Below, piece by piece: positions 1-7,356 of a DNA stretch of 64,000 nt. The notes beneath the pieces are model-generated. The model searched no databases. It was not told the origin of the DNA and worked only from the letters and a program-made list of their open reading frames with translations. Positions within the stretch are counted from its first letter, which is position 1. Each line of letters begins with the position of its first letter. Source of the stretch: Streptomyces aureocirculatus (GTDB lineage: Bacteria; Actinomycetota; Actinomycetes; Streptomycetales; Streptomycetaceae); assembly GCF_000720475.1 (NCBI RefSeq), contig NZ_JOAP01000014.1, positions 62,001 to 126,000 on the forward strand, written 5' to 3'. A program made the translations under genes and the position numbers.

Positions 1-380
1 TGCGCTACGCCTACCGCCTCTCCGACCGCTGGCGGGCGGCCGGCGGGCCGCCGGCCGCCCCCAAGGGCCCCAAGCCGGGGCAGAAGATCAGCATCTTCAG
101 GCCCGTCGTGTACGACGGCAGCGCCCTCGTGCTCTACGCCCTGCGCCAGGAGATCGGGCGGCCCGCGTTCGAGGCCGTGGAGCGGGCCTGGGTCCACACC
201 TACCGCGACGGGAACGCGACGACGGCCGACTTCGTCCGGCTCGCGTCGGACATCGCCGGACGCGATCTGACCGGGTTCTTCGACGGCTGGCTCTACGGCA
301 AGAAGACGCCGCCGATGCCGGGGCACCCGGACTGGACCACGACGGCACCGGACGAGAAGTCGGCGCCCGCGAAGAAGTAG
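1..380 (+). CDS. M1-type metallopeptidase, C-terminal fragment (5' end outside window)
   Basis: Only the last ~125 residues are present. The frame enters at base 3 and ends at TAG 378-380. The helical C-terminal segment (ALRQEIGRPAFEAVERAW, then DLTGFFDGWLYGKKTPP) resembles the end of secreted actinobacterial M1-family aminopeptidases, where this region packs behind the zinc catalytic domain. The HExxH zinc motif would lie upstream and cannot be checked here. The tail is Lys/Ala-rich. The family assignment is inferred from these C-terminal motifs alone. hflX follows on the same strand after a 378-bp gap, so co-transcription is uncertain. Confidence 0.7.
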   Translation, partial: RYAYRLSDRWRAAGGPPAAPKGPKPGQKISIFRPVVYDGSALVLYALRQEIGRPAFEAVERAWVHTYRDGNATTADFVRLASDIAGRDLTGFFDGWLYGKKTPPMPGHPDWTTTAPDEKSAPAKK

Positions 381-758
381 GGACCGGCCGGGCGGCGGCC
401 CGGGCCGGCGCCCGGCGGCGCAGCACAGGGGCTTGCTCGGCAGCCCACGGAAATGCTCAGCAGCACACGGAAAAAATACTCGGCAGCACACGGAAATACT
501 CAGGTGACGAGACGGGCCGTACCGTGCGACCATCTTCAGGTCGACGGCGCGGCCCGTCCGGGAGATCCCCTCAGGGACATCTCAGGGACGGTTCCGGCTG
601 GTCCCGGGAATCTCCGGGGGCCCGTGAGCGTTGTCGGACATGAACGGGTGGCGCTGTGGCACACGAGAGGCACACCGAGTCGGTGTGCGCGGTGCGACAG
701 GGCGGCAGACGCTCGGACGCGCTCTCCGTAACGGATTCCCATCGACGTAAAGGACCCA
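381..758. other. Intergenic region before hflX
   Basis: No convincing gene. It holds three imperfect ~20-bp direct repeats at 435-497 (listed separately), a short tandem of CTCAGGGAC at about 570-589, and the hflX ribosome site AAAGGA just before ATG 759. The hflX promoter presumably lies here. I see no clear -35/-10 pair. Confidence 0.6.
435..497 (+). repeat. Three ~20-bp direct repeats
   Basis: Units start at 435, 455 and 478 and share the core CTCRGCAGCMCACGGAAA. Copies differ by single substitutions, and the second carries an extra A-run. They lie between a peptidase stop and hflX. No dyad symmetry is evident, so they may be a direct-repeat protein site or a decayed minisatellite. Confidence 0.75.
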
Positions 759-2249
759 ATGACCTCCTCTTCTTCCCCTTCCCAGGACGCACAGAGCTTC
801 GCGCAGAACTACCCCGAAGGTCTTCGGGCCGATGCCCTGATGGAAGAGGACGTCGCCTGGAGCCACGAGATCGACGGAGCGCGGGACGGCGATCAGCTCG
901 ACCGCTCCGAGCGCGCGGCCCTGCGCCGCGTGGCGGGCCTCTCCACCGAGCTCGAGGACGTCACCGAGGTCGAGTACCGACAGCTCCGCCTGGAGCGCGT
1001 CGTGCTCGTCGGCGTCTGGACCTCCGGGACGGTCGACGACGCGGAGAACTCCCTCGCCGAGCTCGCCGCACTCGCGGAGACCGCGGGCGCGCACGTCCTC
1101 GACGGAGTCATCCAGCGCCGCGACAAGCCCGACCCGGCCACGTACATCGGCTCGGGCAAGGCCCTGGAGCTGCGTGACATCGTCCTCGAAACCGGTGCCG
1201 ACACCGTCATCTGCGACGGTGAGCTGAGCCCCGGCCAGCTCATCCACCTCGAAGACGTCGTCAAGGTCAAGGTGGTCGACAGGACCGCCCTGATCCTGGA
1301 CATCTTCGCCCAGCACGCCAAGTCCCGAGAGGGCAAGGCGCAGGTGGCCCTCGCGCAGATGCAGTACATGCTGCCGAGGCTCCGCGGCTGGGGCCAGTCG
1401 CTCTCCCGGCAGATGGGTGGCGGCGGCGGTGGCGGCATGGCCACCCGTGGCCCCGGTGAGACCAAGATCGAGACGGACCGGCGACGGATCCGCGAGAAGA
1501 TGGCGAAGATGCGCCGGGAGATCGCGGAGATGAAGACCGGCCGCGAGATCAAGCGCCAGGAGCGCAAGCGCAACAAGGTGCCTTCGGTCGCCATCGCCGG
1601 ATACACGAACGCGGGCAAGTCCTCCCTGCTCAACCGCCTCACCGGCGCGGGCGTGCTGGTGGAGAACGCCCTGTTCGCCACCCTCGACCCGACGGTCCGC
1701 AGGGCGGAGACCCCCAGCGGCCGGCTGTACACCCTGGCCGACACGGTCGGCTTCGTCCGGCATCTGCCGCACCACCTCGTGGAGGCGTTCCGTTCCACCA
1801 TGGAGGAAGTCGGCGAGTCCGACCTCATCCTGCACGTCGTGGACGGTTCGCACCCCGCGCCGGAGGAGCAGCTCGCCGCCGTGCGCGAGGTCATCCGGGA
1901 CGTGGGCGCGACGGACGTGCCGGAGATCGTGGTGATCAACAAGGCGGACGCGGCCGACCCGCTGGTCGTCCAGCGACTGCTGCGTACGCAGAAGCACGCG
2001 ATCGTCGTGTCCGCGCGGACCGGCGCAGGCATCAAGGAACTGCTCGCGCTCATCGACGCCGAACTGCCGAGGCCCGAGGTCGAGATCGAGGCCCTCGTGC
2101 CGTACACCCACGGTCAGCTCGTATCGCGTGCGCACGCCGACGGCGAGGTGCTCTCCGAGGAGCACACCGCGGAGGGCACGCTGCTCAAGGCCCGGGTGCA
2201 CGAGGAACTGGCGGCGGAACTCGCGCCGTTCGTTCCCGCGGCGCACTGA
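759..2249 (+). CDS. hflX: GTPase HflX
   Basis: A 496-residue ribosome-associated GTPase of the OBG-HflX superfamily. HflX splits stalled or heat-damaged 70S ribosomes in characterised bacteria. The N-terminal HflX domain (about 65-200) is followed by a linker with an eight-glycine run (about 225) and a charged coiled helix, then the G domain: G1 GYTNAGKS at 281-288, G3 DTVGF at about 328, G4 NKAD at about 394. All key GTPase residues are present. The start ATG is preceded by AAAGGA. Transcription ends in the 72-bp palindrome 46 bp downstream, which it shares with the convergent serine peptidase gene. The ~50-residue hydrophilic N-terminal extension resembles that of other Streptomyces homologues. 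Confidence 0.97.
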   Translation: MTSSSSPSQDAQSFAQNYPEGLRADALMEEDVAWSHEIDGARDGDQLDRSERAALRRVAGLSTELEDVTEVEYRQLRLERVVLVGVWTSGTVDDAENSLAELAALAETAGAHVLDGVIQRRDKPDPATYIGSGKALELRDIVLETGADTVICDGELSPGQLIHLEDVVKVKVVDRTALILDIFAQHAKSREGKAQVALAQMQYMLPRLRGWGQSLSRQMGGGGGGGMATRGPGETKIETDRRRIREKMAKMRREIAEMKTGREIKRQERKRNKVPSVAIAGYTNAGKSSLLNRLTGAGVLVENALFATLDPTVRRAETPSGRLYTLADTVGFVRHLPHHLVEAFRSTMEEVGESDLILHVVDGSHPAPEEQLAAVREVIRDVGATDVPEIVVINKADAADPLVVQRLLRTQKHAIVVSARTGAGIKELLALIDAELPRPEVEIEALVPYTHGQLVSRAHADGEVLSEEHTAEGTLLKARVHEELAAELAPFVPAAH

Positions 2250-2294
2250 CCGCGCGGCGCACTGACCCGGTAGCGCACTGACCGGCCCGCGCAC

Positions 2295-2366
2295 TCGGGT
2301 TGAGTACATGGTGAAGGCCCCGCCCCCTCGCGAGGGGGCGGGGCCTTCACCATGTACTCAACCCGA
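2295..2366. terminator. 72-bp perfect palindrome, bidirectional terminator
   Basis: Two 36-nt arms (2295-2330 and 2331-2366) are exact reverse complements with no spacer, centred on CTCG|CGAG. The loop-proximal part is GC-rich and the base is AT-richer. It lies between the convergent stops of hflX (2249) and the serine peptidase (2369), so either transcript would fold into the same long hairpin. The right arm ends 3 bp before the peptidase stop codon. Confidence 0.92.
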
Positions 2367-2368
2367 CG

Positions 2369-3586
2369 TCACTGCGCCCCGTACTTCTCGCTCATCATGT
2401 CGAAGACCCGCTTCGCGCCGGTGCCGAGCTGCGGTCCTGCCAGCCAGGTGTTCCCGGCCGGGCCGATCGAGGTGTTGGAGACGAGCTCGGTCTTGTCGCC
2501 CACGGCCCGGAACCAGCCGCCGCCCGACGAACCACCGGTCATGGTGCAACCGATGCGGTACATCGTCGGCGTCGCCGGGTCCAGCGACAGACGGCCCGGC
2601 TTGTCGATGCACTTGTGCATCATCAGGCCGTCGTACGGCGGCGCGGCCGGATAGCCCCACGCGCCCATGGAGCTCACGCTCTGCGCCGAGGGAGTCGAGA
2701 AGTCGACATCCAGCGCGTTGCCCACGGTCTCCTCGAGGGACTTGCTGCCCTCCTGCGGCTTCACGTGCATGACGGCGTAGTCGTACGGGGCACCCGCACC
2801 GCCCGAAGCCGCACCCTGGTCGATCCACTCGCCGGAGGTGGAGACCCAGTCCGCCCACCACTGGCCGTACGGAGCGATCTCCTGGGGCGCCGCGTTGCTC
2901 AGCGCCGCCTCGGACTTGCCGAGGTCGTTGTAGGAGGGCACGAAGGTGATGTTGCGGTACCAGCCGCCCTGCGCACCCGCGTGCACGCAGTGACCCGCCG
3001 TCCATACGAGGTTGGACCTGCCCGGGTTGCGCGGGTCCTTCACGACCGTCCCTGAGCAGACCATCGACCCCCTGGGGGAGTCGAAGAAGATCTTCCCGAC
3101 CGGGGCGGCGTTCTCGTGGTACGGCGTCTTCTCGGGCTTGGCCCGGACCGGCGCAGGCTCGGGATCGGTCGCACCCTGGTCGGCGGTCGCGTCCTTCGCC
3201 GCGATCGTCTTGTTCGGGTCCTTGGCCTTTCGCATCCGCTCCGGCTTCCAGAGCCCGTCTATGACCGGGTTGACGAAGTCCTTGGCCTCGCGCAGCCAGT
3301 CGTCCTTGCTCCAGTCCTTCCAGGCACCGTCCTTCCACTTGTCCGGGTCGATGCCGTGCTTCTTCAGCCGGTCGGCGAGGTCGCCGGTGAGGCCGCCGCC
3401 CGAGTCGGAGCCAGAGTCGGAACCCTTGTCCGCGTCCTGGGCCGCGCCGGAGCCCGCCTTGTCGCTCGCCTTGTCCTCGCTCGGACCACAGGCAGTGGCG
3501 GTGAGCGCCAGAGCGGCGGCGAGCCCGGTCGCGGCGAGGGCGGCGCGACGGCCGCTGCGCGCAAAGGGCGCACGAATGGAACGCAT
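2369..3586 (-). CDS. Trypsin-fold serine peptidase lipoprotein (paralogue 1)
   Basis: A 405-residue exported protein. The start is ATG 3586, preceded by a G-run (GGGGGTAACC). The N-terminus has an Arg-rich stretch, a hydrophobic core and a lipobox-like TATAC/GPS, so it is probably a lipoprotein. A disordered Gly/Ser/Asp-rich linker and a conserved KHGIDPDKWKDGAWKDW segment follow, then the chymotrypsin-like fold with the His (AGHCVHAG), Asp (PYDYAVMHV) and Ser (GGSSGGGW) elements of the triad. It is clearly a paralogue of the next gene (3792-5018), with the same architecture and motifs. Both share an upstream element (3676-3700 here). It belongs to the secreted, glutamyl-endopeptidase-like trypsins. 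The substrate is unknown. Confidence 0.88.
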   Translation of the reverse strand: MRSIRAPFARSGRRAALAATGLAAALALTATACGPSEDKASDKAGSGAAQDADKGSDSGSDSGGGLTGDLADRLKKHGIDPDKWKDGAWKDWSKDDWLREAKDFVNPVIDGLWKPERMRKAKDPNKTIAAKDATADQGATDPEPAPVRAKPEKTPYHENAAPVGKIFFDSPRGSMVCSGTVVKDPRNPGRSNLVWTAGHCVHAGAQGGWYRNITFVPSYNDLGKSEAALSNAAPQEIAPYGQWWADWVSTSGEWIDQGAASGGAGAPYDYAVMHVKPQEGSKSLEETVGNALDVDFSTPSAQSVSSMGAWGYPAAPPYDGLMMHKCIDKPGRLSLDPATPTMYRIGCTMTGGSSGGGWFRAVGDKTELVSNTSIGPAGNTWLAGPQLGTGAKRVFDMMSEKYGAQ

Positions 3587-3675
3587 GGAGTGGTTACCCC
3601 CGTTGTGAACTGGTGTTTGCCATGTGCGTGTCAGGCGTGGGCGTGGCATCCGCCGCTTCGGCCGACGTGAGCACC

Positions 3676-3700
3676 CACTATGCCTGTGGAATTGGGGACG
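3676..3700 (-). promoter_or_regulatory. Shared upstream element, copy 1
   Basis: On the minus strand this reads CGTCCCCAA, eight bases, then GCATAGTG. The same two blocks with the same 8-bp gap occur at 5228-5252 upstream of the paralogous peptidase. It ends 89 bp before the start codon at 3586. The two-block form suggests either a promoter or an activator site. The assignment is inferred from conservation between the two copies only. Confidence 0.55.
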
Positions 3701-3704
3701 AACG

Positions 3705-3739
3705 GCGGCGGGGCGGTGAAGGTTTCGCCGCCCCGCCGC
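3705..3739 (-). terminator. Hairpin terminator of paralogue 2
   Basis: GC-rich 12-bp arms (3705-3716 and 3728-3739, core CGGCGGGGCGG/CCGCCCCGCCG) with an 11-nt loop. It lies 53 bp past the stop of the minus-strand gene 3792-5018 and before the promoter element of the next minus-strand gene, so it should separate the two transcripts. Confidence 0.75.
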
Positions 3740-3791
3740 GGTACGCGTATGACTCGGTGCCGTACGCGTACAACACAGCGCGTGCCGGGTG

Positions 3792-5018
3792 CTACTGCCC
3801 CGCGAACTTCTTGCTGACCGCGTTGTAGATGCCCTTGGCCTCGCCACCGAGGCGCGGACCGGCGAGCCAGCCCGCCGTCACCGGACCGATGGACGTGTTG
3901 GACACCAGGGCCGGCTCGCCGTCCTGACCCGCTGCGACCCAGCCGCCGCCGGACGAACCGCCGGTCATGGTGCAGCCGATGCGGTACATCGTCGGGTCGG
4001 GCTCGCTGATGGAGAGCCGACCCGGCTTGTCCGCGCACTGGAACTGCTTCTGGCCGTCGAACGGCGGGGCGGCCGGGTAGCCGGTCGCCGTCATGTCCTC
4101 GATCTGCGCCACCGCCGGAGCGTTGAACTCCACCGGCAGGGCCGCGCCGACCGTCTCCTCCAGGGACTTGCCCTCGCTGCCCTTCTCCGGCGTCACATGG
4201 ATCACCGCGAAGTCGTACGGAGCACCCTTGCCGCCCGTCGGGCCGCCCTGCTCGATCCACTGGTCGGACGTCTGCGCCCAGTCACCCCACCAGACGCCGT
4301 ACGGAGCGACCTCTTCCTTGGGCGCGCCCTGCAACTCGGCGGTGGGCTTGCCGCTGTCGTTGTACGACGGGACGAAGGCGATGTTCCGGTACCAACCGCC
4401 CTTGGCGCCCGCGTGCACGCAGTGGCCCGCGGTCCACACCATGTTGGACTTGCCCGGGTTCTTCGGGTCCTTCACGACCGTCGCCGAGCAGACCATCGAG
4501 CCCTCGGGACCGTCGAAGAAGAGCTTGCCGGCCTCGGGCACCTGGTCGTGGTACGGCGTCTTCAGGGCCGCCGCCTCGACGGGTCCTGGGGTCGGGTCCG
4601 TCACGCCCTGGTCGCCGGAGATGTCGGACTCGTCGACGCCGCGGTCCGGGTTCTTGTCCGCGTCGCGCATGCGGTCCGGGTCCCACAGGCCATCGATGAC
4701 CGGGTTGACGAAGTCCTCCGCCTCGCGCAGCCAGTCGTCCTTGTCCCAGTTCTTCCAGGCGCCGTCCCTCCACTTGTCCAGGTCGATGCCGTGCTCCTTG
4801 AGCCGGTCCTGGATGTCACCCGGGATCTGGAACTTGCCGTCGTCGTTGCCACCCGGCTGCGAAGCGGAGGAGTCGTCCGTGTTGTCGTCGCCCGGACCAC
4901 AGGCCGTCGCGGTCAGGACGAGTGCCGCGCCGAGCGCGACGGCGGCCGCCACGGGGGAGGTCCTGCCGCGCGCGCTCCTCCCACGACGAGAGGTGAAGAG
5001 CGGACGTATGGGTCGCAT
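3792..5018 (-). CDS. Trypsin-fold serine peptidase lipoprotein (paralogue 2)
   Basis: A 408-residue paralogue of the preceding minus-strand gene. The twin-basic, hydrophobic N-terminus ends in TATAC/GPG, a lipobox-like motif, followed by a short acidic Asn/Asp-rich linker and the conserved KEHGIDLDKWRDGAWKNW segment. Triad elements are visible as AGHCVHAG (His), PYDFAVIHV (Asp) and GGSSGGGW (Ser). The start is ATG 5018. The gene has its own terminator (3705-3739) and a copy of the shared upstream element at 5228-5252, so the two paralogues are probably separately transcribed but co-regulated. This looks like an old tandem duplication. The substrate is unknown, and surface anchoring is inferred from the lipobox. 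Confidence 0.88.
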   Translation of the reverse strand: MRPIRPLFTSRRGRSARGRTSPVAAAVALGAALVLTATACGPGDDNTDDSSASQPGGNDDGKFQIPGDIQDRLKEHGIDLDKWRDGAWKNWDKDDWLREAEDFVNPVIDGLWDPDRMRDADKNPDRGVDESDISGDQGVTDPTPGPVEAAALKTPYHDQVPEAGKLFFDGPEGSMVCSATVVKDPKNPGKSNMVWTAGHCVHAGAKGGWYRNIAFVPSYNDSGKPTAELQGAPKEEVAPYGVWWGDWAQTSDQWIEQGGPTGGKGAPYDFAVIHVTPEKGSEGKSLEETVGAALPVEFNAPAVAQIEDMTATGYPAAPPFDGQKQFQCADKPGRLSISEPDPTMYRIGCTMTGGSSGGGWVAAGQDGEPALVSNTSIGPVTAGWLAGPRLGGEAKGIYNAVSKKFAGQ

Positions 5019-5438
5019 GGTGAGAATCCCCCTGGGCCTCGATATCGTTCCAAATGCCGTACATCGTCGCGTCGTACCTCATACGTCATGCCGTACGACG
5101 TCGGTCATCGCGGACCTCCTGGTGCGGAGCGTCCGGATGCCGTGCTTCCGGGTCCTGGCCGTCCGTGGTGCTGGACGCCCTGGGCCTCGCGGTGCGGAAC
5201 ACCTCAGTCCTGATGAACGGCACCCCACACTATGCCGGTGCCGTTGGGGACGACCCACGGAACAGCAACGGTTCCGTCACGGCAAGGATCTTCCGTACAC
5301 CCGTGATCCCGCGCGTACGCCGTCGTTGGTACGTACGGGGGACACGCCGCGCGCGTTCAACCCCCGCGCCAACTCGCTCGCGCGCCCGCCCGCATGTGGT
5401 TGGGCCCGTGCCAAGTCCCAGCGGGAGGACCAACAGCC
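5019..5438. other. Divergent intergenic region, peptidase versus siderophore operon
   Basis: 420 bp without a convincing gene. It contains the shared element at 5228-5252 (towards the peptidase) and must carry the promoter of the siderophore operon starting at 5439. I looked for a DmdR/IdeR iron box (AGGTTAGGCTAACCT type) and found none, unlike at 56918. The segment 5041-5100 is rich in short CGTACG/GTACGAC-like motifs. Confidence 0.6.
5228..5252 (-). promoter_or_regulatory. Shared upstream element, copy 2
   Basis: The minus strand reads CGTCCCCAA, eight bases, GCATAGTG, identical in blocks and spacing to 3676-3700. It lies 209 bp before the ATG at 5018, so this gene would have a longer leader than its paralogue if the element is a promoter. 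Confidence 0.55.
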
Positions 5439-7199
5439 GTGGCCGTGACCGAGCCTGCTCCCGCGGTGGTGCCCGCGGACCCCGAAGGTGTGGTGTACGC
5501 CACTGCTCCCGCGGTCGCTCCACCGGCGTACGAGGGGATCCTGCGCCGGCAGTCGGCGCGCGAGTCCGCCGCGCGCACCTACGCGCGCGCCCTCCCCATC
5601 GTGCCCGTCCGCGCCCGCGGGATGACCATCGAGGGCGCCGACGGCCGACGCTACCTGGACTGTCTCTCCGGCGCGGGCACCCTGGCCCTCGGCCACAACC
5701 ACCCCGTCGTGCTCGAAGCCATCCGGGGCGTCCTCGACTCCGGGGCGCCCCTGCACGTCCTCGATCTGGCCACCCCCGTCAAGGACGCCTTCACCACCGA
5801 GCTGTTCCGCACGCTGCCGCCCGCCCTCGCCGACCGGGCGCGCATCCAGTTCTGCGGGCCCGCGGGCACCGACGCGGTCGAAGCCGCCCTGAAGCTGGTC
5901 CGCACCGCCACCGGGCGTGAAGGACTGCTCTCCTTCACCGGTGCCTACCACGGCATGACCGCGGGTGCCCTCGAAGCATCCGGCGGCGCACGGGACGTAC
6001 GCGTCACGCGGCTGCCCTATCCGCAGGACTACCGGTGCCCCTTCGGCGTCGGCGGCCCGCGCGGCGCCGAACTCGCCGCCCGCTGGACCGAGAACCTCCT
6101 CGACGACACCAAGTCCGGCGTCCCCGCGCCCGCCGCCATGATCCTCGAACCCGTACAGGGCGAAGGCGGCGTCCTGCCCGCCCCGGACGCCTGGCTCCGC
6201 CGGATGCGCCGCATCACCGCGGACCGCGGGATCCCCCTCATCGCCGACGAGGTGCAGACCGGCGTCGGCCGGACCGGCGCCTTCTGGGCCGTCGAGCACA
6301 GCGGCATCGTCCCCGACGTCCTCGTCCTGTCCAAGGCGATCGGCGGCAGCCTGCCCCTCGCCGTCGTCATCTACCGCGACGACCTCGACGTCTGGCCCCC
6401 CGGCGCCCACGCGGGCACTTTCCGCGGCAACCAGCTCGCCATGGCGGCCGGTGCCGCGACCCTCACCTACGTCCGCGAGAACCGCCTCGCCGAGCGCGCC
6501 GCGGAACTCGGCGCCCGCATGCTCGCCGGACTGCGGTCCCTGGCCGCCCACCACCCCTGCATCGGTGACGTCCGGGGCCGGGGGCTGATGCTCGGGGTCG
6601 AACTTGTCGACCCGAATCGCGGTCAAACGCGCTCTGTGGCGGCAGAGTTGGCGGGACAGTTGGGGGGTGAGCACGACGCTGCCGTACACGGCCGCCCGTC
6701 CGCAGGGCCGGACCGGCCGTCCCATGCGGCGCCGGTCTCTGCGTCTGCCGCGCCGTCCCGCGTGTCTGCGGCGCCGGTCTCTGCGTCCGCGCCGCCGCTC
6801 TCCGCGACTGCTGCGCCGAACTCTGCGTCTGCGCCGCCGATTTCCGCGTCTGCCCCGCCGGTCTCTGGGTCTGCCGCGTCGGCCTCTGCGTCTGCCGCAT
6901 CGACCTCTGCGATGCACCAGGCCGGTCCGGACGACCCGGCGTTGTACGGGCTGCCCCACAACCGCCCGCATCCACCGGCGCCCGAACTGGCTGCCGCCGT
7001 GCAGCGCGCGTGCCTGCGCCGCGGGCTCATCGTCGAGCTCGGCGGACGGCACTCCAGCGTCGTGCGCCTGCTGCCTCCCCTCACCATCACGGACGAACAG
7101 GCGGACGCGGTCCTCGACCGACTCGCCGACGCACTCGCCGCGGCGGAGCGATCCCACCACCGCGACACCGATGGCCGCCACACCCGCAGCCCTTCATGA
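5439..7199 (+). CDS. Diaminobutyrate-type (class III) aminotransferase, siderophore pathway
   Basis: A 586-residue PLP enzyme. The start GTG 5439 follows GGGAGGA (5423-5429) at good spacing, while the in-frame ATG 5394 lacks a ribosome site. Class III features include LSGAGTLALGHNHP, GAYHGMT, the DEVQTG motif and the PLP-lysine motif SKAIGG. The closest family is L-2,4-diaminobutyrate:2-oxoglutarate aminotransferase, which supplies diamines for NIS siderophores. Family members are ~420-470 residues. The excess is an insertion at about residues 392-513 with a heptad minisatellite (431-491), after which the canonical C-terminal CLRRGLIVELGGR segment resumes. It is the first gene of the four-gene operon. 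No decarboxylase partner is seen. Confidence 0.85.
   Translation: MAVTEPAPAVVPADPEGVVYATAPAVAPPAYEGILRRQSARESAARTYARALPIVPVRARGMTIEGADGRRYLDCLSGAGTLALGHNHPVVLEAIRGVLDSGAPLHVLDLATPVKDAFTTELFRTLPPALADRARIQFCGPAGTDAVEAALKLVRTATGREGLLSFTGAYHGMTAGALEASGGARDVRVTRLPYPQDYRCPFGVGGPRGAELAARWTENLLDDTKSGVPAPAAMILEPVQGEGGVLPAPDAWLRRMRRITADRGIPLIADEVQTGVGRTGAFWAVEHSGIVPDVLVLSKAIGGSLPLAVVIYRDDLDVWPPGAHAGTFRGNQLAMAAGAATLTYVRENRLAERAAELGARMLAGLRSLAAHHPCIGDVRGRGLMLGVELVDPNRGQTRSVAAELAGQLGGEHDAAVHGRPSAGPDRPSHAAPVSASAAPSRVSAAPVSASAPPLSATAAPNSASAPPISASAPPVSGSAASASASAASTSAMHQAGPDDPALYGLPHNRPHPPAPELAAAVQRACLRRGLIVELGGRHSSVVRLLPPLTITDEQADAVLDRLADALAAAERSHHRDTDGRHTRSPS
6729..6911 (+). repeat. In-frame 21-bp minisatellite inside the aminotransferase
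   Basis: About 8.7 tandem 21-bp units encode degenerate heptads of the form APVSASA (variants PPLSATA, APNSASA, PPISASA, PPVSGSA, ASASASA). The unit length keeps the frame open. The repeat splits the C-terminal part of the aminotransferase fold and would form a flexible Ala/Ser/Pro loop. Confidence 0.9.
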
Positions 7200-7356
7200 C
7201 CGCCCCTGTGCACGGTCCCTGACCAGGGCGGACACGAGCCGAGCGAACCCGTCCACGTACATGTCCTTCCACCCCGTCCCCGTCCCCGTCCCCGTTCCGC
7301 CTGTCCCCAGTCGCCGCCCGTCGCCACGGAGCCCGATCACCACCCAAGGAACCCTC
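7200..7356 (+). other. Simple-sequence spacer 1 of the siderophore operon
   Basis: This spacer includes about 7266-7300, a CCCGTC hexamer run (CCCCGTCCCCGTCCCC...). An in-frame ATG at 7261 could extend the next protein, but TTG 7357 has the better ribosome site. I see no terminator, consistent with co-transcription. Confidence 0.6.

Noticed and set aside
582..2309. 575-codon open frame antisense to hflX
   Set aside because: GC-bias shadow of hflX: low-complexity His/Arg/Gly composition, no ribosome site, and the sense gene is unambiguous.
5019..5438. Iron box for the siderophore operon
   Set aside because: No sequence close to AGGTTAGGCTAACCT is present, so iron control of this operon cannot be claimed from this window.
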